Positions 35,690 to 49,019 are shown, counted from the first letter of the stretch. The stretch: 64,000 nt of DNA from Voacanga thouarsii (GCA_026120185.1 JANUWF010002120.1:1922001-1986000); one strand, 5' to 3'. The notes: generated by a model from the sequence alone, not told the origin. Numbers and translations: made by a program.

Positions 35690-35758
35690 ATTGTGGTGTA
35701 GTGGTTAGAGCCTTAGAATTAGTTCTTCAGGTCTTGGGTTCAAATTCCATCATAGGAG
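35690..35758 (+). other. tRNA-like block in gypsy A 3' LTR
   Basis: A-box TGGTGTAGTGGTTAGAGC (35694-35711) and B-box GGGTTCAAATTCC (about 35736-35748). Confidence 0.58.
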
Positions 35759-37354
35759 CTTTAGCTTGGTTAAATTTTATTTTTTCTTGGGAAGTAATAA
35801 TTTCAGCTTTATGTGCTTGGGGTAGGGTAGAGATGTTTTCCTAAGAGAGACATGTTAGGAGTATCCTCATTCTACTCCTTTGCCCTACACGAATTTCCTA
35901 AGGGGAATTCATTTCCCATTCATCTTTGATTTTACTTATTGCTCAACTCATTAGTTTGATCAAGTTTTTCTAGCCATTTCCTTTCCAGAAATTTCAGTAA
36001 AGTATTGTGGTTTTGTAGGATCAAAATGTTTTAGTTAATGGAATCTTATGGTCTGAAACTGTGGAAGAGTTGTGGGAGATTCCAAGAGGATAAATCCCTC
36101 TAGTGAACTTGCTAAAAATTCACTCTAGCTAGGTTCATTTCCCTCATGCATAGAACAGAAATTTTCCAGCTTTGTGTGCCTTCAAGGTGTCGAAATTCAT
36201 AACCATTATTCCCTTCCAAATGCTTCCAGAAAAGGCCCTTTTGTTCAGCCTAGAATCTCAATTTTTCTAGCTATTTTTGAACTGCACAAAAGTGGTGCAA
36301 AACCAGAAAAATTCTTGTGCAAATCGCAGCTTTGGAGATCCAAAACCAAGCTGTTTTCTTCCAGATTTTGTTCAGCACCTTAGCCATGTTTTTCCTCCAT
36401 GAAGAAAGCTGGAAACCCGCCTTGAAAGCCCCTAAAATTTCCCTTCAAAATCTCTGCAAGCTGGCTGGAAAATGGCAGCCGAAAAACTGTCCAGGAATTC
36501 CAGCCTAGCGAAAATCCTGTGCAGTATAACTATCCAACTTTGTTTCCTAATTCTCTCCCATCCGAACACCCATCCTTGTTCTGCATAAAATTCCCTTAAA
36601 CCTTTAGTAACTGAGCTCCATTATCTCCCTTAAGCTTCTGCACAAAAATCACTCCAACAGATCCGTACAATCATACTTGAATGATTACTAAAATTTCAAC
36701 CACCTTGGTTTAGCAACCTTCCATAAAGTATCCCTCAAATAACCAGACTTTCTCTTCACCATTATGCTCCTTGTTTTCAGCCACCATAAGCCTCCTTAAA
36801 CCGACTTTCAATCAACCAAAATACTGCTCAAAACAGACGGCCATGGCAGACTTCCAAAGCTCTCCAACAATTAAGATATTCTTGAATATTTAGTTTCCAA
36901 ATTTGCTTCCTAAAAATATTCTTCAAGGATTTTAACAACTAGCCTTTCCTTTTCCTTTCCAAACCAGAGAGCCATCTTCCTAAACCCTACAGAAAATTTG
37001 GCAGCCCTAGTTCTCACAGAATTTCGACAGCTGCAAAAAAAAATCTCTCAAATCCCTTCAACCTTCAACAACACACACAACACACCAAGAACACCTACTC
37101 ATTCCTTTCACCTAATACCCGTCCAAACCAATTCAAACCTTTTCTAAAATTTCTAGATTTAACCTACTCACTGCCGTGAGTCCATCAACACCATTCTTAA
37201 CATAAAACTCCACAAACCAACTTGCTAGTATGGATAAAAAAACAAGAAAATTCTGTGAAGGTTCAAGAACACCTTCAAGGTAGGTTTGTTCTAACAACTT
37301 CATCTTCTCCAATCTTGATCTCTAGTGAAAATATATATGAATAAACATTCTAAT

Positions 37355-37418
<64 letters not shown>

Positions 37419-37428
37419 ATGGCCGAAA
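37355..37428 (+). repeat. CT microsatellite, over 60 bases
   Basis: Much longer here than in the other LTRs (27582-27604, 45540-45555), so it is a length-variable site within the LTR. Confidence 0.95.
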
Positions 37429-39831
37429 CTCTCTTCTCTTGGCCGGATGGCTTCTTCTCCCATAGCCATGCTTTCTCCATCTTCCTTGGACGAAGTTAGG
37501 CAACTAGGAGTTGAGATCCATTCAATCTTTCAAGGTATTTCTCAACCAAGTAAGTCCCTTCTATCTTTCTTTTAAAATCTAGATTCATGTCTCTAGGATG
37601 ATGTTGATAGTATGTGGATTATGATAGGATTTGAGTATGTATTGTTGAGATTGAAGAATGAATATATGTATGATTGTGAAGGGGATGGGATTTATACATG
37701 GAAGGATTATCTTGGTTGATTGAATGATGATTTGGGGTTTGATGCATGTTTCCATGTCATAGGTAGTATTTGTGATGAAATATGCTAAAGACTAGGTCAC
37801 CTTTGGTGAATATGATTTATATTCATGTTGGATTATTGAAGCCATGATCATATTTATGCTAGTAGAGGTTAGATCATGTCTTGATAAATTTAGATCTATG
37901 CTTATATGCATGATTTGGATGATTTGATGAATTGAAGGATTGTATATGTTCTTGATTGTGGTTAGCCATAGAAATTTGGTCATGATTTAGTTGTCCCTAA
38001 GCCAATTTTTATTTCATGAATAAAATAATTAATAATATAATTTTACTAGTAATTTCGAAAAACCCTAGGAAGGGTAAATCTTGATTATTATATATAATAA
38101 GGATATTTAAGTCAAATAAATAATAGCTTTTGCTAGGAAAATAATATACATACATATATATATATATATATAGATATTACATAAAATAATGAAATCAAAT
38201 AAAGCCTTTTATGGAAATAATTATAATTAGTAAAATATTTATTACTAAAAATTTAATTATTATCATTTAATCAAAACCCATTAAGAATTTATTTATTATT
38301 GTTCAAGCAAGAATCTTTAAATTTATTTTCAACTAATTTTAGCTATCAATTATTTTCTAACAACTAAATTATTAATAAATCATTTTTTTATTCAATACTA
38401 CCTAGGACTCTTGATAAAATAAACTCTAAATTTTTCTTAGCAAGATTTAAACTTTCAACTTATTGGAATTTATTTTCCAAACCATTAATTATTTTAAATA
38501 TCAAATTACGCTCAACTTATAAACCTATTTATTTATTGTTTGGCCTTAGAGCTTAGGACACTAGGATCATGGTCGTAGTAAGTTAAGTTGATTTAAAATT
38601 GAGGAAGTGGAATGTGGCTTGAAATTGATTGTGATTTCTATTTGCCCATGCAGGGTTAGGTCAGCTGTTGGAGACCTTTTATTGTGAGCAAGAATCAGGT
38701 AAGCTCCTGCATAAAAACTGATTGATGTGAAATGTTAATTATGGCAAGCCAAATGTAGAGTGCATGGACACTCATGTTTGTAAAGGCAATTGAGGATTGT
38801 CTCCTGTCTTATTTCTGTCAAACAAATTATTTGAAAACCAATAAGCATATTTATTCAAACTCAAAACTCTTTCTAAAACCGATTTTGACAAAGACTTTGG
38901 AAACCCTTAATTGCCATGTTCAAGTAGAACTGTGTTTTGTTCATTTTTTTTCCCAAGTGGAATATGTTTCGTTGAGTACTCAATAAGGGTGGACTACTAG
39001 AGCTAGTCTTTGAGGGGATAGGGTAAGTCTCTCAGTAGGTGACCACCTCTGAGGGGTGAGTCCTTCCCGAATGAGACGACAGTCCAGTAAGTCGTGCCGG
39101 TCCGAGCTAGCAGTGTTCTTTTTCAGTCAAGTGATTGTGTTTTGCCCAAATGGACACCCGGTTATTGTTTGGGTATAGAGAAGGAGGAGTATCTTGCCCA
39201 GTAGGACGATCCCCTACTTTTGTCAGTCTGCACAAAGTGTGGCATTCTGACCAGTGGTATACACAAAGTGTGGCATGCTGACCATTCGGTTATGGGGCCT
39301 AACGTGTGGTAACCATTAATCCTTTCTTTCGAGTGGTTGATTTTTTTAAATTATGTATGGCTAGAAAAGCCAAAACACCACTCTTGGTTTTGACGGATGT
39401 TTATTGTTTGCCAGTGATCTCTTATAAAAAAATTTATACTTTGCATTCATCAAGTGTTTTCACCCGACACTTAAACACACATGGACTTACTGTGATTTTT
39501 GTCTCACCACCATTTTTACCATGATTTCAGGTCGATCCTGCTGTGGAGTTGAGTAGCTAGATTATGGCTGCTTTGGAAGATTTTCTGATGATTTATTTTT
39601 GCCTAATGTTTTGGGGAGATGAGAGTGGATAAATTTTATTATGGATTTATTTTTGGTATTTTTGGATTTATTCTTGGATTGATTTTATTTTTGGGATGTA
39701 ATAAATTTTAAGTTCAAGTATCTTATTTTTATCCCGCTATTTTATTTGTGTGACCTAGTTATAAAGACCCCTTGTCTTTCGGACGGGGCGACATCCCCGG
39801 CCCTGGCGGGCCTAGGTTGTGGGGTGTTATA

Positions 39832-39836
39832 AATCC
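39832..39836. other. Target site duplication of gypsy A, right (AATCC)
   Basis: Matches 25658-25662 exactly. Confidence 0.9.
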
Positions 39837-40680
39837 AACAAGCGCCCCGCCAACCAACAGTGGCAGAATCGGGGAAAGCAAGCCCGGATAGCACCAGTTG
39901 GACCTACTCAGAACTTTCTGTTATGCCGGTAGTGTGGGAAAAGAGGCCACACAGAGAAGAACTGTTAGTCTAAAGGAGGTGAATGGAAATGTTATCACTA
40001 TGGCAACCCGAACCACTTGCGAAACGCCTGCCCAAAACTGAACCGAACCGGGTAAGGAAATCCGGCTCAGAATCCATGACCTAATTGAGCTAATGCTTTG
40101 GGAACATCCAGGAGTGGAGCACTGAAGCCTCAAATGAGAGCCAAGGTATTCGCTCTCAACAAAAAAGAGGTTGGAATCGATGCAGCTGTAGTGGAAGGTA
40201 TGTTTACTGTCCAAGGACGTTCCGTTAATGCATTAATAGACCCTGGATCTACTCAATCCTATTTAAACAAGATCTGTTCATGTCATTTGGGTTGGGATGG
40301 AGTGGATCTATGTTTTATTTTATTGGTAAGTACACCTTTGGGAAAGATGGTGCAAGTAAATCGATATGTGCGAAATTGCAAAATTGATGTGGGGAGTGAA
40401 AACTTGGATGGAGATTTGATAATGTTGGATATTGAGGATTATGATGTGATATTGGGAATGGATTAGCTAGCAAAGCCTGGGGCTAGAGTAAAATGTAGGA
40501 ATAAATCAGTCTAGTTCATTAGACTGGGTTGTGATGTGTTGGAATTCGATGGCAAAAGAGTGAAAGAATTGAAGTATTTGATAGCGGGGCCTAAGGCCCA
40601 GAAGTTGCTGAATCAAGGATGTCAAGGATACTTAGTGTATGTGATAAACAAGCTAAAAGACTAGTGTACTCTGGAGGATA
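39837..40680 (+). pseudogene. Gypsy B gag end and protease
   Basis: Continues the gag of 25519-25657 after removal of A. The first knuckle is broken by a stop (CR then TAG then CGKRGHTEKNC, about 39931-39972), and in the second one Cys has become Tyr (CYHYGNPNHLRNAC, about 39990-40031). The protease is better kept than in A: NALIDPGSTQSYL (about 40228-40266) has the catalytic Asp and Gly, and LDIEDYDVILGMD ends at 40466 before a stop that replaces Trp. Confidence 0.85.
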
Positions 40681-42010
40681 CCGAGATAGTGAAGGACTTT
40701 CACGTTGTGTTCCCAGCGGAACTTACCTCTCTACCTCCCAGCCGAGAAGTTGAATTCACCATTGACCTAGTTTCGAGAGCTGAACCAGTATCTCAAACTC
40801 CGTACCGGATGGCTCTGGCAGAGCTGAAAGAGCTGAAGGAGCAGTTAGAAGAGTTAGTGAAGTAAGGCAACATCAAACCTAGAACGTCGCCTGGGAACAC
40901 CCGTATTGTTTGTGAAGAAGAAGGATAAGACTCTGAGGCTGTGTATCGACTATCAAGGCTTGAACAATCTGACGATCAAGAACAAGTATCCCCTACCGCT
41001 GATTGATGAGCTGTTCGATCAGTTACAAGGATCCAGTTGTTACTCCAAATTGGACCTGAGGCAAGGGTACTATCAAGCGCAGATAAAAGAGGAGGATATC
41101 CCCAAGACAGCTTTTAACACCAGATTTGGACACTATAAGTTCGTGGTAATGCTGTTCGTGTTGACCAATGCTCCAGCAATGTTTATGGATTTGATGCATC
41201 GCGTATTCCGACCCTATCTGGACAAGTTTGTGGTAGTCTTTATCGACAACATCCTAATTTATTCCAAGAGTCTGGAAGAGCATGCAAAACATCTAAAGCT
41301 CTATTGGAGAAGCTACGGGAGTACAAGCTTTTTGCCAAGTTTAGCAAGTGTCAGTCCTGGCTGGATAGTGTAGCATTTCTTGGCCATGTGCTAACCAAGG
41401 AGAGAATCAAGATAGACCCAGTAAAGGTTAAAGTAGTGTCAGACTAGAAGCAACTGGAGAATATCACTGAGATTCGAAGTTTCTTGGGATTGGCTGGTTA
41501 ATATAGAAGGTTCATCAAAGGATTCTCGACGCTCGCATTGCCCATGACTTGACTGCTGAGAAAAGATGTTCCATTTGTTTAGAGTGAAAAATGCGAGAAA
41601 AGTTTCCAAGATGTGAAGTGAAGATTGATGACAACACCAGTGTTGAGCCTACCAGAAGGAGATAAGCCTTACACGCTGTATCCCGATGCCTCGAAAAAAG
41701 GTTTGCAGGCAATATTGATGCAAAATCGGAAGGTAATCGCTTATGCTTCTCGAAAGTTGAGGCCTTACGAAGTCAACTACCCTACACATGATCTAGAGAT
41801 GGCGGCCATTGTGTTCACTCTAAAGAAATGGCGACACTATCTGTACGGGGTGGAATATTAAGTGTTCACTGACCATAAAAGCCTAAAGTACATCTTCACC
41901 CAGAAGGATTTGAATTTGAGACAGTGAAAGTGGATGAAATTTTTAGAAGAGTATCGTTGTCCAGTCAACTATCATCCCGGGAAGGCCAACGTTGTTGTTG
42001 ATGCCCTGAG
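40681..42010 (+). pseudogene. Gypsy B reverse transcriptase and RNase H
   Basis: Reverse transcriptase motifs are in order: [50 protein letters not shown] (intact where A has stops), [13 protein letters not shown], then FIDNILIYS (about 41240-41268). The second catalytic Asp of the usual FIDD box is Asn here, by one G-to-A change, so the enzyme would be dead even without the frameshifts at about 40893 and 41300. RNase H keeps [20 protein letters not shown] and [16 protein letters not shown] (about 41964-42018), with stops replacing Glu and Gln at about 41860 and 41925. Confidence 0.86.
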
Positions 42011-43601
42011 CAGAAAAGTTACTATAGCGAGATTAAGACTGCTAGAGATTCAAGTAGTCCAAGATGTGTTGGACAGAAGAGTGGAAGTACAAGAGAAGAG
42101 AATTGTTGTTAGCAACCTGAAGTTAACACTAGACCTAAGGCAGGAAATTGTGGAAGCTCAGCAAAGTAACGTAGAATTTCAGCTTTTCAAGGACAATGAT
42201 TTTAAATGGCAAGGCAGTGAATTCCTGCAAGGTGTGGTGGGAGTTTTATATTTCCAAGATCGGCTGTGTGTACCCGAAAAGCATCAATTGAAGGACAGAA
42301 TTTTGGAAGAGGCGCATAAGAGCAAGTACGCCATTCATTTGGGGGAAGTCAAAATGCACCAGGATCTGAAAGAGGCCTATTGGTGGCCCGGAATGAAGTA
42401 AGATATGGTTAAGTATGTCTCGGCATGTCTCACCTATCAGAAAGTCAAAGTGAAGCACAAGAAGTTAGGGGGATTGTTACAACCATTGCCAGTGCCTGAA
42501 TGGAAGTGGGCGGAAGTGACCATGGATTTTGTCACTGGACTTCCTATGTCAAGGACCCATAAATGACGCTATATGGGTAGTGGTGGATCGACTGACCACA
42601 TCGGCTCACTTCATACCAGTGAATGTTAGAGATTCTATGGAGAAGTTGGCTCAAACCTGTGTGCGAGAAATAGTCCGACTACATGGAGTACCTTCGAGTA
42701 TTATGTCTGACCGAGACCCAAGGTTTACCTCTCGTTTTTGGGGCAAGTGTCAAGAAGTAATGGGGTCGAGTTTGAAATTCAGTACGATGGCGCATCTGCA
42801 AACCAATGGGCAGTCTGAAAGGGTTATATAGATATTGGAAGATATGCTAAAAGCTTGTGTGCTGGATTTCAGGGATAAATGGATTGAATATGTGCCATCT
42901 GTGGAATTATCCTATAATAATAGTTATCAAGCTTTAATTGGGATGGCTCCATATGAGGCCCTATATGGACGCAAGTGTCATGTACCGTTATACTAGTGTT
43001 GGTTAGAAGATGGACACATAAGCAAAATCGGAGAAGTCAGTGTTCAGGAAATGTTGGACAAAGTTAAATTAATCAGGAAAAGGCTGAAGGTAGCTCAGAG
43101 CCGACAGAAGAGCTACGCAAATAATAGGCAGAGAGAGTTGGAGTTTCAAGTAGGAGACAGTGTATTTTTGAGATTGACGCCAAATAGAGGCATCTTGAAG
43201 CATCCAAAAGGTGGAAAGCTGAATCCGAGGTACTTGGGACCGTTTTCGATAAAGGAAAGGATTGGATCGGTAGCATATTGATTGGACTTGCCAGAAGGAT
43301 TGACGGGAATTCATGATGTGTTTCATATGTCATAGTTAAAGAAGTACAATGCCGATCCCAGTCATATTCTGAATGATGTGCCGTTGGTGTTGCAACCCGA
43401 TCTGAGCTATGTGGAGAAACCCGTGCAAATATTAGACTGCAGTATTAGGAATCTCCGAAACAAGCAGATACCGATGGTAAAAGTTCAATTGGAGCATCAA
43501 GGCATGCGAGATGCCACAAGGGAATCTGAAGAGTAGGTAAAGCAGAAGTATCCCGATCTGAGATAGAGGTATGCCTGAATTTTGGGACAAAATTCTCCTA
43601 A
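42011..43601 (+). pseudogene. Gypsy B integrase and chromodomain-like tail
   Basis: The zinc domain AHKSKYAIHLG (about 42313-42345) is followed by CLTYQK, in which the last Cys is Tyr. The three catalytic acidic residues are all still encoded: TMDFVTG (about 42520), SDRDPRFTSRFW (about 42709-42744) and TNGQSERV (about 42804-42827). The frame is interrupted by a frameshift near 42560 and by stops at 42828 and 42994. The tail reads VEKPVQILD (about 43408-43434) then NKQIPMVKVQ, chromodomain-like as in A. The integrase core has thus decayed by a different route from the copy in A. Confidence 0.84.
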
Positions 43602-43612
43602 CGAGGGGAAGA
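43602..43612 (+). other. Polypurine tract of gypsy B
   Basis: CGAGGGGAAGA immediately before TGTGAAACCCC of the 3' LTR. Confidence 0.8.
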
Positions 43613-46600
43613 TGTGAAACCCCAATTAAAACCAACCTTAGAGTAAGGGGGGCTGGGATGCATATCATATTTTCTTACATGCATGAATATATTTTTATAT
43701 GATTTTATATGCTTTAGATTTGTGATTTGTAGACTAGAAGTCTTAATTGTGCTTATTGAGTAAGAAGGACAAAATGGTAATTTTGCTTGACGTAGAAATA
43801 GGGAGATAGCTTGAGGGTTAAATAGGAAAAATATTTGGGAGAGAAAATAAGAACAAGAGTTGTTGTAATTTAGTGGTTAGAGCTTTAGAAGAAATCTTTG
43901 AGGTCTTGAGTTCAAATTCCATCATTTAAATTTTAGTATGATTAAATTTTATTTTTGATAGGTAGGCTATTTTTGGCCATGCATGCCTTAGAGAGGAGTA
44001 GGGATGTTGTCATAGGGGAGACATGAAAGGAATGTCCTAATTCCACTGTTGTGCCCTACAAAAATCCCTAAGGGATTCATACCCTTTTTGTTCTCTAACT
44101 TACCTTAATTCTTGACCAATTAAGTTGCACAATTTATTCAAGCCATTTTATTCCAAAAAATTCCAGCAAGCTTCCTTGATCTTGGAGTTTCAAAATTACC
44201 TATGGGAGGGTAGCATATTGGCCGAAAATGGGGAAGAGTTATGGAAGGTTCCCAAGAGAATTAATTTCCATGGTTGAACCTTCAAAGTCCACCCTATGAG
44301 TGATCATCTTCCTCTTGTAGCAAACTGGAAATTTTTCCCACTTCTTGATCAGTTCAATTGTCAAAAACTTTAGCCATCTTTCCTCTCAAATACTACCAGA
44401 AAAATAACCAATTCACTCAGCGTGAAGACTGAAAACTTCAGCCAAAACTGGACTGCACAAAAGCTGTGCAAACCAGAAATATCCTGGACAGTTTTCGCAG
44501 CTTGGTAAGCCAAGAACCAAGTTGTTTCTTCCACCTTTCCAACCAGCAATTTAACCATGGCTTTCCTCCATAAAGAAGGCTAGAAACTAGCCTTAAAGGA
44601 CCCTCCAATACCCCTTCAAACCTCCTGTAAGTTGGCTGAAGCATTGCAGAAAAATTTGCACAGAAATTCCAGCAAGCTATGCGAAAAAAAACCAACCAGA
44701 AATTCTGGCTTTGTTTCTTCTTCACCCTTCTCCGAAACATACTCCATTCTTTCTGTAAAACTCACCTTGGTCAGCCATGAACAGAACTTCATCATCCCCA
44801 CCATTGTTCTGCACGAAAAGAGCTCCATGGCTACCCCTTAAATCACTTCTTCAATTGCTGCAATCAAGCCTACATTTGGAGTCCAAAATTCTAGCAATTA
44901 TTTCATCAAACATCTATGGATTAAGCCTCAACAATCCAGAAAATTTCCTTACCATTACATTCCATAATTTGGTCACCCTAAAGCTCTTTCAAGCATCAGT
45001 CATCTCAGCAAAATCCCAGCCAAACATTCGGCCATTGAAACTCCCAAAGGACCTCCCTCAACCAAGATCTTTCTTACCATATTTGCTTCCTAATTCACTC
45101 CCTAAATTTCTCCATTTTGAATATCAAACAAAAAACTTTACTTTTCTCCCAAATCTGAGAATTCAATCAGCAGAAATTACCAATCCATTCGGCCACCCTT
45201 CCCACGCAAAATTTCGGCTAGCTATCTTCTATTCTCTCATTTCTCTCCGAAGCTCCAAGAACAATAAGAACACACACCACCATTCTCCACGCCTAAGACC
45301 GCTCTAAACCCCTTCAATCTTCTCCTAAAACTCCATATCACACCTACTCATCCTCTTGAATCCATTTATGCAATTTATAACAACAAACGCTGAAATTAAG
45401 TTTTACTTTCGGATAAAAAACCAGAATTTTCATTGAAGGCTCAAGAACATTGTCAAGGTAAGCATGAACGATTATGTTCATCTTCCTTCCTCTTCAACCA
45501 TTAATGAAATATACTAATAATCTTTCTCTTTCTCTTTCTCTCTCTCTCTCTCTCGGCTGAAAGGTTACTCTAACCATGTCCATTTTTCTTCTTCCTCCTT
45601 GGACGCATCAAGCTTTCCAAACGTGAGGATTCTTTTGAAACTTCTTCAAGGTAGTCATCATTAAAGTATGTCTCTTCAATATTCTCTTTAAATTCGAGAT
45701 TCATGTCTCTTGGATATAGTTGGATGAGGATGGAATATATTTGCAGATTGGGTATGTGTTTTTATAATGGAGTTAGAATCGATGCATGAGGGTGATTGGT
45801 CTTGGTTGAATTTTATGATGTTTTAGGGTTTGTTGCAGGTTTTCATATTGTGAGTAGTATGAATGATTAAGCATTATAGATATTATGTCACCTTTGGTGA
45901 ATAGGGTTTTATGTTCGTGTATCCTTGATTGAAGCCATGAATATGATTATGTTTAGTAGAGTTTAGATCATGTGTTGGTAGATTTGGATCTATGCTTTTA
46001 TTCATGACATGGATAGTTTGTTGATTGGTATAGAGTGTATGTTCATGATTATGGTTAGCAATAGGAATTATGATCATGACCTTATTGTTCCTAAGCTGTT
46101 TCAGTTAGCCAATTTTATTTCATTAAAAAAAAATTAATACTGTATTTTCTTCTAGTGATTTCGAAAACCCTAGGAAAATGTGGATTTGGACTGTTCTATG
46201 AAATAGAGATATTTTAACCAAATAAATGATTTCTTTTATTAAAATTAAAATATATAAATATTATATATAATAATAACATTAAATAAAACCTTTTATAAAA
46301 ATAATCATGATAGGTACAATATTAATCTTGTAAGTCATATATTCATAAATACTAGTAAACATTTATTTATTATCCATTTAATCAAACATATTAAAATTTA
46401 CTTGTTAATAATTTTATTTACCAATTATTTTCTAATCATTAATGGATTATTATTTTAAATAATATCATCAAGGACCTAGGACCTTTCATCAAATGAACCC
46501 TAGTTATTTTATTATCAAGCTAGATTTATTTTATAAAATCATTTTTGATTATCTAGCTTTAAAGTCTGGAACACTAGGGTCATGATTGTGGTAAGTGGAG

Positions 46601-47764
46601 TTAGGATTATTTATGATAGCAAATTTTGGCTTGAGTTTAATTATAGCTTATGTTTACCCCAGACGAGGTTAGGTCGACTTTTGGAGATTTTTTATTTATC
46701 TTGCGCAAAGGATCATGTAAGCTCCATAATAAAACTTTTTTGTTTTAAAAGGTTACCATTGCAAGCTAAACACGAAGTATGTGAACACTGATCTGGTAAA
46801 GGCAATTAAGGACTGTTTCATTTCTTGTTCAGTCAAAGCAACTATTTGAAAATCAACAAGCAATTTTACTCAAACAACAAACTGTTTTAAAACTAATTTT
46901 AATAAGGTCTTTAGAAACCCTTGATTGCCAATTTCAAGTAAAGCTATGTTTTACCAGTTTTCTGCCAAGTGGAACAATCATCGTTAAGTACTCAATAAGG
47001 GTAGGCTAGTAGTACTAGTTTTGAATAGTAAGAGGGAGTCTTCTGGCAGGAGACCACCTCCAGAAGATGAACTCAACTTAGAGAAATGTCAGTACTACTT
47101 AGTCATGCCGGTCCGAGCTAGCAAGTTTCAGTCATGTGGACTGTGTGTTACTGGAATGGAAAACCAATTTTATTTGCATGTAGAGAAGAAGGAGTGTCTT
47201 ACCCAGTAGGCCGATCACCTACCTTTTTATCAGTGTGCACAAAGTGTGGCATTTTAACCGTTGTACAGTTATGGGGCCCAATGTGTGGTAACCCATGGCC
47301 GCCCTTTTGAGCATTTGATTTTATTGTACATGTATGGTTGGAAAGCCAAAACGTCACTCTTAATTTTAACAATGTTTATTGCTTGCCAATACTTTTTCTT
47401 ATGAAGTTCTTACATCTTGCATACATGAACTGTTTTACTGAACACTTCGAGCACACACGGACTTGCTGAGATTTTTATCTCATCACCCTTTTTACTATGA
47501 TTTCAGGTCAATCCTGCTGTGGGGTTGAGTAGCTAGTTGTTGCCTGCTTAGAAGATATTCTGTTATTCATTTTACGTAATGCTTTGGGAGTTGAGAGTGA
47601 ACAATTTTTATTTCTAATTTGTTCTTGAATTTTGGGTTGTAATAAGTTTTAAATTTCAAAGTATTTTTTAATTTTTTGTTGTATGTCCTAGTTATAAGGT
47701 CCCCTTATCCTTTGGATGGGACGACATCCTCAGCCCTGTTGGGCCTAGGTAGCGGGGGGTTACA
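43613..47764 (+). mobile_element. Gypsy B 3' LTR (4,152 bp)
   Basis: Starts TGTGAAACCCC and ends GGGGTTACA, followed by the AAGTA target duplication. It has the tRNA-like block at 43860-43925, a CT-rich run at 45528-45555, a donor-like AAG/GTAAGC at 45458 and an acceptor-like TACCCCAG at 46672. It is clearly diverged from A-type LTRs and closest to 12151-13573. Confidence 0.9.
43858..43928 (+). other. tRNA-like block in gypsy B 3' LTR
   Basis: A-box-like TAATTTAGTGGTTAGAGC (43865-43882) and B-box GAGTTCAAATTCC (43908-43920). Confidence 0.55.
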
Positions 47765-47769
47765 AAGTA
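47765..47769. other. Target site duplication of gypsy B, right (AAGTA)
   Basis: Matches 12146-12150. Beyond it the copia-2 LTR resumes with CATGCTTCCAGC, as in the uninterrupted copy at about 2014. Confidence 0.88.
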
Positions 47770-48218
47770 CATGCTTCCAGCTTTGTCAGACCCCCAACTC
47801 ATACTCAAGCGATAGAGTATTTGTCCACGCTATAGTAGTAATAATTAGGGTTTCTTCTAAATATTACTTTTAGATTCTACTATTACGGGTCCCATTCTAT
47901 GTATTCGAAATACACTCATTCTATGAAGTGAGTGGACTACTCAATGGCTAAAGGTAAGTCATTCCCCATTTGAAATTCACATTCTCACCAATCGGTTAAA
48001 GACAAATATTTATATGTAAAGTAACCCATGATCCATACATTAATCTGAAAGACCACCATTCACATGGAGTACTTACTTAAGCACAATCGTTATTTCCAAA
48101 CATAAATAATGCACAAATAAAATGTAAATTCACAAATAATCTTTTTAGAATAAATTCTTTTACTAATAAATTCGATAATTACATCAAAAACCTAGTCTAT
48201 AGGGCATACAATCCAACA
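47770..48218 (-). mobile_element. copia-2 3' LTR, inner part
   Basis: Continuation of the LTR cut at 12150. It ends at ATCCAACA, which on the minus strand is the LTR start TGTTGGATTG. The minus-strand polypurine-like AACTGGGAGTT follows at 48219-48229. Confidence 0.88.
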
Positions 48219-48235
48219 AACTCCCAGTTGCACTT

Positions 48236-48720
48236 TACGACTAAGAAAGTCCGTAGGTGCCCACCCCTATGATGTCTAAGTGTCTTTTGAAGACTCTCTC
48301 AACTAAAGGCTTAGTGAAGCAATCTGCTAGGTTGTTCTCCGAGGCTATTTGTTCTACCACGATTTCTTGTATCTGGATGAAATACTAGATCAAGTAGTAC
48401 TTCCACTTGATGTGCTTCCCCTTCTTGTGGTTCCTGGGTTCTTTGGATTGCGAGACTTCTCCAGTGTTATCACAATACACCACAATAAGTCTATCCATGT
48501 GTGGCACAACTCCAAATTCTGAAAGGAACTTTCAGAGCTAGACTGCTTCCTTGGATGCCTCCAAAGCTGCCATATACTCAGCTTTCATGGTTGAGCCAGC
48601 AATGCAAGATTGCTTGATACTTCTCAATGAAACAGCTCCTCTAGACAAGGTAAAGACATATCTACTAGTAGATTTTCTCTCATCCTTATCTGCTTGGAGT
48701 CTGAGTCTGTGTATCCAATA
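48236..48720 (-). pseudogene. copia-2 RNase H
   Basis: Minus-strand motifs KSTSRYVFTLSRGAVS (about 48625-48672), IAGSTMKAEYMAALEASKEA (about 48545-48605), VYCDNTGEVSQSKEP (about 48438-48482) and NNLADCFTKPL (about 48306-48338). These are the standard C-terminal copia RNase H signatures. A TAG replaces Trp before the KFLSEFG stretch and another falls in the KYYLI helix. Confidence 0.87.
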
Positions 48721-49019
48721 GGAACCAAGTCATCAGCCCTATGAACCAGTATATAATCTCTCGTACCTTTGGGGTACTTAAGAATATGCTTTACAGCTTG
48801 CTCAAGGTTTGACTAATATATGCTAACTAAGCCTATGGTAAAGCAGATATTTGGCCTACTACACAACATGGCATATATGAGACTTCCCACAGCCGAAGCG
48901 TAGGGAATCCTATGCATTTTTTTTTTCTTGAGACGTAGGACAGTCATTTGAACAAAAAGATAACGCATGTCTTCAAGGGATTAGAGCTCCTTTGCATGAG
49001 TCCATGTTGGACTTGGCCA

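Larger units (their letters stand above)
25663..39831 (+). mobile_element. Gypsy element A, complete structure (14.2 kb, Tekay-like chromovirus)
   Basis: A structurally complete LTR retrotransposon: LTRs of 4,381 and 4,392 bp, Met-type primer site, gag, pol in the Ty3 order (protease, reverse transcriptase, RNase H, integrase) and a polypurine tract. AATCC flanks it on both sides (25658-25662, 39832-39836). The chromodomain-like tail after integrase and the long LTRs suit the Tekay/Del group of chromoviruses. The coding region has many stops and at least one frameshift, so it is non-autonomous now. It is inserted in the gag of gypsy B. By eye its LTRs differ at about a dozen sites in the first 190 bases. 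Confidence 0.92.
35440..39831 (+). mobile_element. Gypsy A 3' LTR (4,392 bp)
   Basis: Starts GGTGAAACCCC (first T changed to G) and ends GGTGTTATA (C changed to T). It carries the tRNA-like block at about 35690-35755, a long CT microsatellite (37355-37428), the donor-like site at 37280, the acceptor-like site at 38653, and the GCACAAAGTGTGGCAT pair (39230, 39261). It is followed by AATCC and gypsy B gag. Confidence 0.92.

Noticed and set aside
14310..36508. A 63-codon frame starting MQI(A/T)ALEIQNQ conserved in three LTRs (14310, 26543, 36317)
   Set aside because: Differences between copies are mostly amino-acid changing and spread evenly, as expected from neutral LTR divergence. There is no start context or transcript evidence, and overlapping frames exist on the opposite strand.
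44777..45307. A 176-codon plus-strand frame in the gypsy B LTR
   Set aside because: It has no motif, lies within an LTR, and the equivalent region of the A LTRs and the solo LTR is closed by stops. It is likely chance openness in a C/T-rich stretch.
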